Origin: Areca catechu
Lineage: Eukaryota; Streptophyta; Magnoliopsida; Arecales; Arecaceae
Length of the DNA stretch: 64,000 nt
NCBI GenBank assembly: GCA_021397845.1
Contig: JAHSVC010000033.1
Location: forward strand, 361,001 to 425,000
Reading direction: 5' to 3'
The notes beneath the pieces were generated by a model. It saw only the letters and a list, made by a program, of their open reading frames with translations, did no database searches and was not told where the DNA came from. The stretch's first letter is position 1, and every line of letters begins with the position of its first letter. The position numbers were made by a program, and so were the translations under genes. Positions 1 to 11,397 of this stretch are shown one piece after another.

Positions 1-3000
1 CAGAGGCCAGACCTGCTGCGTTGAGGAAGAAGCAGACGCAAGCTATCGGGGAACTTGAGACCACGGGTTCCGTTTCCAGGGTCTTTAACTCTCTCCATCT
101 CGAAGGCGCAGCCCCATCGTCAAAGGTCGATATAACTGAAACGGGTCGCAAGCTTGCTCTTATAGACATGAGGCGCTTGCGCGGCCCCTACCATGGAAAG
201 ATGCTCTCAACGTGATTGATAAGCCCCTTCCGAGTAGAGTAGTGTGTCGGAACTGAGCATACGCTAGAATCACACTCGCATTAAGCACTTCCACTAGGGC
301 TACTAGGCAATCGGACTCTTCCACTACCGGGACGACTATTTACTGACTGACTTAAGGACTGACTGATCCAGGGAGCAAAGCATCCTTTCAAGCGCTGCTT
401 TCAAGGGCGAAGAGGAGCCGCTTGGCGGTGTTCCGAGGTAGTTGAACCAACAACTTAACCAACCTGACTAGGATCATCAGGAGTCTCCTCTTCTTCGTTC
501 TTCGGGGGGCGGTCTCACTCTTGCGCATCGCTTTTGCTGAACCCTGTGGTGCTTGGTATGAGGCGAGCATACGCTGGAATCACTTCGATCGCCTGTCTTC
601 ATTGTCCTTCGCTTCCGTCTTGTTTGAGGTCTTTCAGAACCTCGCTTCAGTCTTGGTTGCTGCCTTCTAAAGAAGCCCTCATCCCGTTCAACCCTTTCGG
701 CCTCTCTGCTCATCGCGCTCAACAAGTGAAAACGTTCTACAAGCCCGCATTTGGAGCTTAAAAATGGTTTTGTCGAAGCTTTAGATTCTGAGCACATTAT
801 AGTTGGTCTCTCGTGCGTTTGTTAGCTCTGGCTTTGGCCTCTGGGCTCGTTTTTTTCTTTCGTGCCTTCGCCCGTCGCTTTTCCGACCTAGCTTCATCTG
901 ACCATCGATTTGACGACTTAGCTTCATTCGCCCTAGCTTCGGCTTCATTGTCCTTGTCTTCGGTCTTGGTTGCTGCCTCTCTCCTTATCTATCTCCGCCC
1001 TTTCGTCCTCACATGTCATGAAGCACCATAGCCTAGCCCCGATCCACTGGAAAACAACGGAACGGACTCATCCTGCTACGGAAAGATCTACCCTTAACGC
1101 TTTCTGAAAGAAATGGATTGCCTCAAGCTTAGGTTGGACTTTGGCCTTCCTCCTGCACTCTTTCCACCCACCTACTGCCCTCTCTCTCGATGTGGTGCCT
1201 TTCACTCTGCTCTGTCAACACTTTATCGCAATGCCGAAAGGTAGGATTTCAGGTCTTTTCCCAAGCTATGAATCTTCATCAATGGCATAGTAATAAGAGA
1301 TAAAGAAATTTTGTTCCATCCGAAGACGAAAAAGGTAGCCGAACCACCTCCCTCAAGTGCTAGCGTACAAGAAGGAGCTTTCGGCAGTGAATCACATGTC
1401 GAAATACCTAAATGTTTAATCATCGAGATTTGTGCTTGGTCTTTCGCCTACCGTGTATGGTGTAACGGCATCTCGTGCCAAAAGGGTTGAACCTGGCTCA
1501 CAAACCAGGAGATCTGGGGTTCCCTATCAATATTTCACCGAAAGCTATATCTTAAACTAATAATAAAGCGAAGGGAAGGTGCTCCTGATGATGCCATGGA
1601 CGGCGAAGGACTCCTTCTCGGTCCCATGAAGCTAGGGTTTTGTTGTTAAGGGGAATGTGCCTGTTGCGGTTTGTTTATTCCAACCAAAGAAAGACAAAGA
1701 CTGGGTGACTCCCAGAAGGGAGCCGATGCCATTCGATGTAGCGCAGAAAGGGAAGGAGGCAGAATCGAGCTGGAGGTGAACATGAGCCGGATCAAGAAGA
1801 GGCTAGAGATTCAGGGGTACCTTACGAGTACATGGGCAAGAAGCAAGTTTGTTTGCGAGCAAATCCTGACAACCCAGTCTAAGAGAAGTCGGGATCGGCT
1901 GCCTTTACTTTAAGGGGAGTCTTGAATCTCATGTCATCAAAAGTAGGCAAGCTTTGAACAACCAGATAAGAATAAGTTCCACTTTCAAGGGCTTTCGTCC
2001 ATCTCTCGCCCATCTATCTACGGATGCAAGCATTGATCTTGAATGGTGCAGTTATCATACCTCTTAGGAATCCAAATTTCTGCCTGACTCCCTCAACCTA
2101 TCGGTCGAGTCACTTCCTTTCACTCGCCTTACAAGGACCTACCGGACTATCGGCTTTAGATAGTCATCTTCCTCTCCCCTTTTCACTCGCTTCCTCGCGT
2201 CTTTTAGTCGAGTAGCTCTTCTCGGTTGCTCAACCGCTTATCCTTGAGGCTGCCTACCTTTCCTTCTTTTGTGTGGCCTAGCTTTGATCCGTAGGAGCTG
2301 GGGCAGGGGCAGAGGTTTCCGTTGCTTGCTTTGCGCGCTAAGAGCTGTCTTTCCTTGCCAAAGTTAGGAGAGGAAGGATGGAATAGGAACAGAGAAGGAC
2401 ATTGTTCAGAGTGAAACTGAACCAAACGCCCTCTCTCTGTAGGAATCGCTATCTATGCCACAAGGCTACTTCAAGGCAAGCTGGATCTCCTAGTTCGGGT
2501 ATGAATTCTCATTCGAGAAGTCCCTCTTAGGTATAGACAAGATATAGTACCACAAAGCTAGGGGACTACCTAAGAGTATGCCTTATTCCTTCTGTTAAAA
2601 GCTAAAAAGTTGTCTGGGTGAAATTGAGAATTGCCCTAAGATTGATGGTTTGACCTCGAAGAACTTTCGCAAGTTGAAAGTGACATCTTTTTGGGTTCGG
2701 CCCTAAGGTGTGGATCATCGGGTTGAGTACAAAGCATGTTTCATACCTTGGGCAGTGACTTACTTTTAGTAGAATGGATAAAGTAGGAATAGATTTATTC
2801 ATAGTCTCTCTCCATTGTTGACTAAGCTTGTGCCTGTTCGGGAGAAGTTGGGTGTCCCGGCTCATAAGAACTGAAATCTGCTATTTCTTCGTATGCTTTG
2901 GTTTTGGCACCTGCGTTAAAGGCACGAGAAAAGAAAGCCTTTTCTCACCTTTCCTACTTAAATAATCGATATGAAAGCGCTTTCATAGGCCACGTTGACT

Positions 3001-3349
3001 AGGTTGATCTTTAATCATCAAATCACGAGTTTCAGTCCATTTCTGGATCCCTTCGTGAGAGTATAAAACTTCGCTATCTTATGCCCTCAAAGTGCTCTTC
3101 TTGAGCGATCCATTCTATGAGCGGGGCAGCTAGTAGAGAGCAAATCTCCATCTTTTTAAGCCGGTCCCATTGATCTAATCAAAGCTTGTTACGATCAGGC
3201 TCATTTGGCTGAGATCTTGCCTATAAAAGGCTGGGGTAGGGTCAGTCTATCACTCTTGCTGGATCCAGCTTAGACTTCTTCGCTTCAGTCATGTATTCTC
3301 CTTTTTGGATGGACTGTTCCTAGGTCAGGTAGGTAGATTCGTGATAGGA
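1..3349. other. Non-coding spacer
   Basis: No recognisable gene. The longest frame is 106 codons on minus (477-797), Arg/Ser-rich with no family resemblance. Around 600-665 and 890-980 lie imperfect repeats built on 'cttcattgtcctt...cttggttgctgcc'; in one plus frame they read as Ala/Ser/Leu-rich. The rest is ordinary plant mitochondrial intergenic sequence. Confidence 0.6.
598..980 (+). repeat. Imperfect direct repeat, two copies
   Basis: The words 'cttcattgtcctt' and 'cagtcttggttgctgcc' at 598-664 recur as 'cttcattgtccttg...ggtcttggttgctgcc' at 944-978. Between them, 'gacctagcttcat', 'gacttagcttcat' and 'ccctagcttcgg' form a short degenerate tandem array at about 887-945. Seen directly; origin unknown. 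Confidence 0.55.
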
Positions 3350-3793
3350 TAAAAACACCTGTAGCCTTTATGCATGTCACTGTAACCAACAAAAACACAC
3401 CGCCTTTGGCATTAGCTTATCTCGTTGTGATGGATCAATATGAACATAGCAAATAGATAAACCTATTCTAATAATCTTTAGTATGCCTTCCCAACTAATA
3501 GGGAGATGTGCCTTAGGTGTTTTAAGAAGGCAATCTTTTTATTATGTACACAGCAGTGTGAAAAGCCTCGGTCAAAAAAGGATTTAGGAATCCCACTGGC
3601 ATACATCAAGGTGAGGGCCGTTCCCCTGATATGCCTATGTTTCCGCTCTGACACACCATTTTTGGGGGGTGTGTTAGGGCAGGAAAACTCCTGCTTAATC
3701 CCATTATCAGCAAGGTCTTTTTTAAACACTGAAGATGTATACTCGCCCTCCCCCATCACTTCGGAAATGTTTGATGGGTCGACGAAAATATGA
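3350..3793 (-). pseudogene. Ty1/copia retrotransposon integrase fragment
   Basis: Nuclear-type retrotransposon remnant. The minus frame 3759-3478 has the integrase core signature CPNTPPKNGVSERKHRHI (family form CP.TP.QNGV.ERKHRH). Downstream on minus, about 3460-3350, two other frames carry the next conserved block: a D-K-L-M-P-K-A-like stretch, then FVGYSDMHKGYR (family CVFVGY...KGYR). The frame changes between these blocks, so it cannot be expressed as one protein. The N-terminal zinc domain, RT, RNase H and LTRs are not seen. Family assignment is firm from the motifs; a nuclear origin is inferred. Confidence 0.85.
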
Positions 3794-4501
3794 TTAAAAA
3801 AACCATTTTATAAAAAGATTTTCCTCTCTAGTACATGAATTCGATCTCCGTAGCTGCTAGTCAAAGCAGAGTAGAATGATAGTAGCAAGCAAGCTGAAAA
3901 AGGGAAAAGAACTAAAAGAATGAGATAAGGATAAGGAAAGGCATCGCCCGCCCATTACCTTGAGTCCCGTACCTTCCATCTTCCCCTACTCAAGAAAAAA
4001 TCCCTGGATCACTTTCTTTCAGCGCTGCTTCTGCAGTGACAGTGACAGTTAGCGGTTTATGCTCTTCTCTCTCTTGCTTTTATAGAGTCGACTTATTTCA
4101 ACTATCTCTCTTCTAGTAAGAGAAAGACACCGCACTTCCCTAACTGGAAAGCTTGTTTAACGAGGATATTGGCCTTTCACCTTTACTTTCACGAAGGGTA
4201 CTGACTCGCGTCGCGCTTAAGCTTAAGGAATGAGTACTTGAGTCGACTAACTAAAACAAAACTATTTATCAAAGCCTACTATTAGGAGCACTCACATCAA
4301 ACCCGAGTTACCATATTAGTAACAAGAATTCTTCCCCTACTTTTAGTATTCTAATCTCTGTCTTTGCTTCCAGTAAGCACTTTTCCGCTGGAAAGCTGGT
4401 ACTATATTATCTAAAACTCGAAAGGCGAAAACTGCTCTTAGTCCGCCTTATACTATTACTGCTCTAGGACAGTACGGGTAATAAATTAGCAGTCGTAAGG
4501 C
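3794..4501. other. Non-coding spacer
   Basis: About 0.7 kb between the copia fragment and the mitovirus remnant. I see no gene, tRNA or repeat in it. Confidence 0.6.
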
Positions 4502-5470
4502 CTAAAAAGCTAATAACATCTTCCTTCTCATCTCAGATGCGCTTACAGTCTTATTACTGTATCCTACCAGGAGGACTCGAGGGGCCTTTCGGCGCCAGAG
4601 CCATAGCAAGACCACAGCACTCTTCCAGAGTGTTCTTTCAATCTTATCTAACCATTGATAAGATCTAGACCAAATACGAGATGACACGACGTCGAAAGTC
4701 AACCTGACCGCTTTCTCTCCGAAAGGAATCGGAGATACTTTCTGGCGGACGAGGTCATAGCACCGGCACATCAGACCATATTTATGAAACTTTGAAAATG
4801 GGTCTTTCCGATCCGGTTTCACGGCCGGAGGATTAAGGAAACTCTCAACGGGGATTGAGAAGTAAACTCTCGCCCTGTACCACCACGTGCAATAAGCCAA
4901 ACAGGCCGTAGGCCCGAGAAAAAGCTTTTCTGTCAGCAAGCCGGTGTCCTCATCGAGCTTCAAATCGAGATCAGTGGCAAAGCGCTCCACATGACCCCAA
5001 TCCGGAGAACACGAAGACACAAGCATGTCTCGCACCATACCCATATGATAACAAGTGATTAATATTCCATCTGGGAACCCTAACCAAACCTGAAATGGGA
5101 GTGGTAGGATACCACCGGGAGAGAACGCCACAAGGATGTGGCGATACCAGTGTCTGAGGACTCACGTGCTCTGGTTTTGCAGAATATCTACGAAAACCAG
5201 CTTCACGAACTCTCATAGAGAGCTGCAGAGACGTCAGTCCAAGATTTCGAAACACCGGCATCCATGCAATCGCATGCCTCGCCGATCGTATCATTTTGAC
5301 ACTAATCGGGGATAGCTCACGACCGTGAATTCGGAATTTCTTCGCGAACTCAAGACCGCCTCTATCAGAGAGCAAAGACTTCGGTTTTGATCACCCCCAA
5401 TTGATGACATCCTTATAAACTCCGCAACCGCGGCGTCTCCGATGACGATATCGTCACCGAGAAGTGCGTA
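4502..5470 (-). pseudogene. Endogenous mitovirus RdRp, C-terminal part, broken
   Basis: An old copy of a mitovirus (Mitoviridae) RNA-dependent RNA polymerase in mitochondrial DNA. In order on minus: the catalytic motif C, YALLGDDIVIGD, with GDD codons at 5450-5458; a motif E-like block with FAKKF and ELSPIS near 5350-5290 in a second frame; then a C-terminal block with LPLPFQVWLGFP near 5105-5060 in a third frame, running on to a stop at 4502. At least two frame changes break it. Motifs A and B and the whole N-terminal half are absent upstream of GDD, so it cannot be an active polymerase. Mitoviruses of fungi and plants replicate in mitochondria, and integrated pieces are known from plant mitochondrial genomes. 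The 209-codon frame 5131-4502 is the longest open part. Assignment rests on the motifs and their order. Confidence 0.9.
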
Positions 5471-5786
5471 TTTACTAAACTTCTTTCCCGGAGCGGCTAC
5501 TTTCTTTCTAGAAGTAGGAGTTTTGCTGGATTTGAAGGCGGACCCTTTTGAGGTTACAGCCTTGGGATTGACGGGGATCTTATTTTCTAATCTTTGTGAT
5601 TTGAGTTGTTGCAGTAGCCACTGCGACTTTGGACGAACCGACTTTAGAGGTCGATCCTGATGAAGTAATTGATCTAGCCTTAGCAACCGGAAAAGCCTTC
5701 ATAGGAGCTTTCTTAACAGCCAGTGGAGTGACAGCAGGTTTGACCAAATAAGTGGATTCCTGGTAAATGAATAGTTGAGATTCCAT
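5471..5786 (-). pseudogene. Lys/Ala/Ser/Pro-rich frames fused to the mitovirus remnant
   Basis: Directly upstream of the mitovirus GDD block, on the same strand, two overlapping frames (5786-5580 and 5686-5471) are rich in K, A, S, T, P and V, with KAP/KAF/KAV and SSK/TSK motifs. They have the same composition but differ in frame by one, which suggests one ancestral low-complexity basic segment broken by an indel. The second frame runs without a stop into the RdRp block. Mitovirus RdRps are not known to carry such a domain next to motif C, so it is probably a different sequence joined by rearrangement. No family recognised. Confidence 0.4.
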
Positions 5787-5790
5787 AGGA

Positions 5791-6814
5791 GGTAGGTGGA
5801 AAAGGAAGCAAAACCTTTTTTTTGTTTGAGAGAGCTCGAAAGGAAAAGAGGTAAGCTAAGAATGAGAGACAAATAGGAGAGCTCACCGATCAAAGAGAGT
5901 AAGGAAGGCAAGATAGCGCTAGATAGAAAGCCAACAACAAAACTGGAAGAGAAGAGGCTAGCGAATACCATTATCTCAGGATAAGGTGGGCTTAAGGCGG
6001 CTTACCCAGTTTTAGGGAAGGGATATTCAACAGAGGGGATCCAAATCCAAAATATGAGGCTGAAAAGAAAGAAGAAGTGGTTTTTCCAACCGAATATGAA
6101 TAACTAGAAAGAGGCCCTGTGCTAAAGCAAAGGGCTAGAGAGACCAATAGCACAATAGCGTGCTCCGAAACAAGTTAGTCTAGCGCGAAGAGCCCAAATG
6201 TGCTCTAAAAAGAGAATAGCGCGCCAGGCACAAAGCTTTAGTTAGCCATAGCAAGACCAAACGAGACTAAGAAGCTACAGGTTCACTCACCTCCTGAGTA
6301 TTGATCTTCGACTCCATCCCTAGAAACATAGTGTGATTTTTTCACTTCCACTTCTACTTCTTGAATTGACCTAGCCTGTTGTCTTGCTAGTGGACTCTTG
6401 AACTGAGTGATGAAAGAAAGTTGACGATTGTGTCGGTGGTATGTGAGTAGAGCAGCTAGCCTTGAGCAGGGTGAAGAGAGTTCTAACAATCATCGATCGC
6501 GTAAGCCGAGCTGGGAAAAAAAAAATATCGGTTTTCCAGATGGGCAGGTAAGGAAGCAGATGAGGGGATCTTGTTTTCTAAGGTTGGTCCTCGAAAGAAA
6601 AAAGATCATTCTCAAGCCGATGCTGCTATTTCCGAAAAAAGTAAATACGGCCGTGCTCGAAGAGTGATGAGTGCCTTGAAGGGCGTAATTCGAAAGACGA
6701 TCAGGTGAATAAGTTTCGTACTCAATTGTAGAAGCGTGAAATGCACCTGATCAAGTACAAACAAAATTCGACTTCCACGCGGATAATCTTGCATTCACCT
6801 TATCTAATCTAATG
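5791..6814. other. Non-coding spacer
   Basis: About 1 kb with no recognised gene. A hydrophobic minus frame of 90 codons (5971-5699) is a pyrimidine/purine-biased open frame with no family resemblance. Short A-tract at about 6510-6520. Confidence 0.5.
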
Positions 6815-7358
6815 TTATGTTTCCTGGAATGTAGTTTTCTCAATGCGACCATGCAGTAGGGGAGTGCCAAGGTCTTTCCCTAAGTTGTTAACCAGACCGA
6901 AGCCACACACATCCCTAATTTCCCTTGCTTGACGCTTTGGAAGATTTGGGGAGACATAAATCTTTGATTTAGAGGGATTTTTCGATTGCCCCTAAGCTTC
7001 ACTGAAAGAAAATAATTTAAGAGCTCCATAAGCATAAGGGCCTTCATCTGAGTTACTGTTGCCTTGCCAAAAAGAAAAAGTAGGAGATCATCTGCAAAGA
7101 AAATATGAGAGACACTAGGCCCGTTCCTTGCCATCTTGACAGGATTCCACTTCTTGTAGGTAACAGCTAGGTTGAAGGTTGATTAGCTAAAAGATAGGGT
7201 GATATAGGATCACCTTGGCGCAACCCGCGAGAGGAATCCAATTTGTCCGTGTGCTCACCATTCCATAATACACCAGGAGAATACATCTCGCCCCTACTAT
7301 GTATAAATTGCATGTGGTCTGCAAAAGCCATTAATTCACAAGACATTGTTGGAAACAA
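6815..7358 (-). pseudogene. LINE (non-LTR) reverse transcriptase fragment
   Basis: Remnant of a plant nuclear LINE. On minus, in order: SRGLRQGDPISPYL (RT motif GLRQGDPLSPYLF) at about 7240-7185; NGPSVSHIFFADDLLLF with the catalytic F-A-D-D at about 7125-7080; a following helix; then NLGKDLGTPLLHGRIEKTTF at about 6885-6820, matching the 'LGKYLGVPL' block downstream of plant LINE RTs. The frame changes at least twice (near 7170 and 6880), so it is dead. Endonuclease and 3' poly(A) are not seen. Confidence 0.88.
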
Positions 7359-7424
7359 GGGAATGTATTTTCCTCATCTTCCCTGACTTCTTCTAAGCAC
7401 TCTATAGTTCGTTCTCCCGAGATA

Positions 7425-7520
7425 GGCTTGGGTCACCTTCTAGTAAGAGAATCAGTGCCTGCTCCTCTTCTTGGCTTGGGTGAGAACTACCTTCTAGTAA
7501 GAGAACGAGTGCCGGCTCCT
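7425..7520 (+). repeat. Two-copy tandem repeat coding LLVRE(R/S)VPAP
   Basis: Copies at 7425-7466 and 7473-7520 share 'ggcttgggt' and 'accttctagtaagagaa(c/t)', then '(g)agtgcc(g/t)gctcct'. They sit at the start of an 80-codon open frame, 7428-7670, whose protein begins with LLVRESVPAP and LLVRERVPAP. The rest of that frame resembles nothing I know. It may be chance-open sequence; the duplication itself is plain. Confidence 0.6.
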
Positions 7521-7670
7521 AGGATAAAAATGAGGGACTTTCGTCTTTCTCCGAATCCTTATTTCTCTATCCATGATCCTGTATTCTATTCTCTATTCTC
7601 TTCTACCCCTACAGGAGTCTTAGCAGAAATGTGGAATGTTCTTTTACCTTATTTTATGCGTGGGATGTAG

Positions 7671-9599
7671 CATTTTTGGGGCCTTGCTTCCGGAGGTCAG
7701 TCTCAGTGATGTACTTCAAACACCAACGGCATCGTCAATGTTGGAAAGTATAGAAGGGCTTGGCAAATTATTAGCGAGTCTTTTTTCTTTTTTAAAAGCT
7801 AAAATATAAATGGTAAGTTCCCCGTGGAAGTCATCGATAAAATGATAGAAGCGGTCGAGGGGCAGCGAGTGAGCCTTGGGTCATAATTCATATAGTAGGG
7901 AATGGGCTAAAATGTTAGAGTAACAGCTGCAATTGAATCTGTTGTCGGAAGGGCTACTAGGGAGGAATACTCAGCTGTTTGGCTCTTATCGAAATGAATT
8001 GAAAAAGGCTCTTCCCACGTAGCTGTTTTAAGGACGGGAGAAGGAGCAATAGACGGGATTTTTTGAATTGGTGTGCTAGCTGCTCTATCAAAGGGGGAAC
8101 TGACTTGTGAAGCTGTGAGGAAAGCCCTTGTTGGCTATGGATATGGGTCACTCGCGTTATAAGAAGAAGGAAGGGGATAGTTATAGGACCTGGAACTGAG
8201 ACTGGTAATTGGATTTTCTTTCCTAGGGGCAGGAGCGGTAGTTGAAGGAATGTTGCTTTGGCTTGATTGCTTTAACCAGGTCTAGCTAGGCTGGAAGTCA
8301 ATTAGCCCTTTTTTTGTTAAGATAAGTGGCACTTGAATTGGAAGTAGCCATCGGCCAGGTCTTGGATGCTGAATGATCGGTCTTACCACTTGTATCGATA
8401 GACCCACTTTCATTGAATGCTGAGGAGATTGATTGAAAATCCAATCCTGATCCTGATCTTCGAACCTTTCTCTCTGCTTGAAGTCAAAAGGCTTCTGGCA
8501 AAGCTTTTTCCAGGTCACAGGGAAAGTTTTTTTACTAATATGGTGATATCGTAGTAAAGGTAAAGTAGCCAAGCCAAGAGGAATCGATTTAGCAGTCCAT
8601 ACCAGGCTCCAGGTAGATTTAGGAGTGACCGGCAGTGAATGCCCGGTAGCAAAGGAAGAAAAGGACTCGGCTTCACTTCACTTGGGTTCGGTTTCCCTTG
8701 TTACTATGGGAATGATGGAATAAGCTCTTCTTCCTTTTAGCGTTAGCGACTCTGAGCTCATAGGGAGCTGGGAATGAGCTTGGTTAGCTGGGACCAAGAA
8801 GGGATAAAGTTGAAAGAGAGGATTTGATTAGCGCGCCTTCTGCCTGTCCTTTCCTGACTCTGTCGATGGTATGCTTGATGATAGGATGGTAGGATTGATG
8901 GTATGCCTGAGATGGCAGTCTTTCTCCTTGGCTTGTACTGGAGATTGCCTTTTTGTTCGAAATCGATATCTTCCTATTGCCTTTGAGAAAGGGAACGAAG
9001 GAATTCCGTCTGTTGTCACAAGAATTGTTCAAGTTGAATGCGAATAATCGATTGAATCCGATCTTTGAAGGCTTGAAGGAATATCCGATGTTGGCGGTAG
9101 GGGCGTGGCTTTAGGAAATGTGTCTTTCTTTCGGCTTGGTCGATCAAAGAGTAAGCTTTCCCTATCAGCTGTAACTAGAAATATCTTAAGCTTAAGAAAG
9201 AACAAGGCTAGGATGAATTAGCTAACGAATGCCCCTATCCTATGGAAATGCTTTCATAAACTCTGATTGCTCTTGCCGACTCTGAACGAATAGTTAGCGG
9301 TGAAGAAGAAAATAAGTAGTTGTTGCTTCTTGGCAGTTAGCTCTCCAGGTCTTTCCCCTCGCCCTTAGGGGTAGAAGCCCCTAAGCTAGGAGTTCCCTAA
9401 GGCAGGAGGGAAGAAAGGGGATAGGGGGATTACATGCTCATACTATAAAAAAAGTAAAAAATAAAAAAAATGGGTGAATTGGTTAGGTTTCGGAACATTG
9501 GTCAGGTTCGATTGAACTGACTTAGTTCCCTGTGTTCGGCTAACGCAAGCGCCTCCAAAACAGGTTTCTCATTCTCAAGAAAAATCTTGCCTCTCACTT
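7671..9599. other. Non-coding spacer
   Basis: About 1.9 kb with no recognised gene. Minus frames of up to 96 codons (8572-8282, 9032-8784) show no family motifs. A-rich stretch near 9445-9470. Confidence 0.55.
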
Positions 9600-9885
9600 G
9601 CACCATTGCATGTTGGAAGATCAACATTTTGCTATTGTCAAGATGTTATTGAAAAAATAAGACATCGTCTCTCTTCATGGAAGAAAAATGATTGGCGGGC
9701 GCTTGATTCTTATCAAACATGTTCTTTCCACAATTCCCATTCAAATTTGATCTGTAATGTCTCCTCCCATCCCAGGAAAGGACAAAAAGGATTTTTGCAG
9801 ACTTTCAAGTGAATTTGGGAAGAGAAGAAACTGGGTATCCTGGGACCAACTAACCAACCCCACGGAGGAATGGCTGAAAGTGCTC
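9600..9885 (+). pseudogene. LINE fragment, region after the RT domain
   Basis: Plus-strand piece of a second LINE. One frame reads IEKIRHRLSSWKK (9645-9690), the usual 'I.. R...W....LS.AGR' block. A shifted frame continues with GGRLILIKHVLSTIPIQ, matching 'GR..LIK.VLSSIPVY'. A later frame at about 9780-9880 has NWVSWDQLTNPTEE, close to the 'W..W..LC.PK.EGG' block. Frame shifts separate the blocks. It is on the opposite strand to the 6.8-7.4 kb LINE piece and covers a different part of the element. Confidence 0.78.
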
Positions 9886-11092
9886 GTACGACAGGTATAG
9901 GGAAGAGAGCGAAGTAACTTGGAGTGGAGCGATAGGGTTAGAGGAAGGCTGGTTTGATAGAACCAGGGAGGGTTCTGGATCCCTTTACCAAAGATTCCAT
10001 GACAGACAGAAGTGGGTAACTTACCTCGAATGGGAATGGGCAAGCTGCCTAATTATCCTTCTCTTCATATCATATGAACAAACTAATTCCCTATTCCGCA
10101 TCGAATAGGGAATGAGGAAGATTCATCTTTTTGATATCCCAATAGTAAAGGTAAGAAACGACTTGCTCTTAGCTGCAGCCCTATCAGCTATCTTACTTTC
10201 TATCTTCTTTCTGATCTCCTGCTTTGTCCTTACTCCTCGCGATGTCTATAGAGGAGAAGACTTTCATACTTCAATCGATTCACGGGGAGAGAATGTGATT
10301 TTATCAACTTAAATGTTATAATATAAATATAAGTAGCCTTTTAACAGGAGATTTTTCTTTCGAGATGCGAAAAGGCAAGGATCTTGGAAGAGTTTACAAT
10401 TGTAATTATCTTCCCTTACTGGGGAAAGTCCCTAATTATAGTCTATTGGTCCTAGAGGAGCTCTAGACAAGAGTTAGTGATCTCCCCCAAATCCTTTCCT
10501 TGTCAGTTAAGCGAGAGTTACTTTTTGTTACGGGAAGCAGCACGCACAAGCGAAGTACTCTCGTGAAGAGAAAGAAAACTGCTAGTTAAAAGCGTTAGTT
10601 CATTGAAAGCATGAAAAATGAAATAATGCCTCTTTCGGTTAGCGGGACTCAGTTCCACGAGCTACTTCTTTTAAGTCTTTTTCCATAACAGATGGGACTA
10701 GAGCGGCCGATACTTCCTTGAATGAGAGCAGCAAAGGCACTGCCTTAATGTCCGAGGAGCAAGGATAATAGTATAAGGAATATGGCATCGAATGCAAGCT
10801 GCTAGTACTAATCAATTGGTTTGAAAGGCTAGAAGACTTAATTATAAGTCTCTTTGGTGTCGGCATTTTGGTCACTGAGGAAATAAACCTCCATCTGGGG
10901 ATGAATGCGCTCTTAGCCTTTCTTTATAAGGCGGCATATCGCTACTTCTTCCTTTCTTATTGGCTTAAGCATTTGTCCGGAAGGTACATCGGCAAGAGTG
11001 GTAGCAGGATCAGGATCAGAGCGGGAAGAACATTGGGGTCTCCCTTCAAGCGATGGAAACAGAAATGAACTTACAGCTACATACTGACAAAA
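9886..11092. other. Non-coding spacer upstream of the orf99-orf186-ccmFc island
   Basis: No recognised gene. A 66-codon plus frame (10112-10312) has one hydrophobic segment but no family resemblance. The stretch around 10315-10335 is A/T-rich. It holds one copy of a 33-bp dispersed repeat at 11007-11039. Confidence 0.5.
11007..11039 (+). repeat. 33-bp dispersed direct repeat, copy 1
   Basis: Identical over 33 nt to 49197-49229, with partial similarity beyond it ('ttcaagcga(a)tgg'). Same orientation, 38 kb apart. It begins 'ggatcaggatcagagcggg' and ends 'aacattggggt'. Repeats of this size in plant mitochondria can support rare recombination. Confidence 0.8.
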
Positions 11093-11392
11093 ATGGATGG
11101 AAAAAAGAACCTCGATACCTTCATCAAAACGCTTTTCTCAGCAATAAGAAGCTATCTGTCTCTATCTTTCAGCTGCTCTTGTCATTACAGCGAAAAAGAA
11201 AGAAAGAGCGTTTATTCGAACCTTATCCGGACTAGAATAAACGAGTTCATCAAAGCCCATGGGCAAAAGTATCCTCAAAAATCAAGGATAATTGCTTTCC
11301 ATTTGAAGAGGCTTGATCAGAGAGTTCAGACTTATAAGAACAGAATGCGACAAAGGGTTTTGGAGCAAGAAGAAAGGGGGAAAAATTCATAG
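11093..11392 (+). CDS. Hypothetical protein orf99, basic
   Basis: 99-codon frame ending 5 nt before orf186 on the same strand. The product is strongly basic. Its C-terminal half (about residues 30-95: K/R-rich, with 'FIKAHGQKYPQ', then 'HLKRLDQRVQTYKNRMRQR') looks helical and could form a coiled coil. The N-terminus has a Leu/Ser-rich hydrophobic stretch (residues 10-30). Not a family I recognise. The tight spacing suggests co-transcription with orf186 and perhaps ccmFc. The start at 11093 is the first ATG of this frame; it could be a pseudogene piece. Confidence 0.45.
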   Translation: MDGKKNLDTFIKTLFSAIRSYLSLSFSCSCHYSEKERKSVYSNLIRTRINEFIKAHGQKYPQKSRIIAFHLKRLDQRVQTYKNRMRQRVLEQEERGKNS

Positions 11393-11397
11393 ATAAG

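Noticed and set aside
3506..3793. 95-codon plus frame
   Set aside because: Antisense shadow of the copia integrase fragment.
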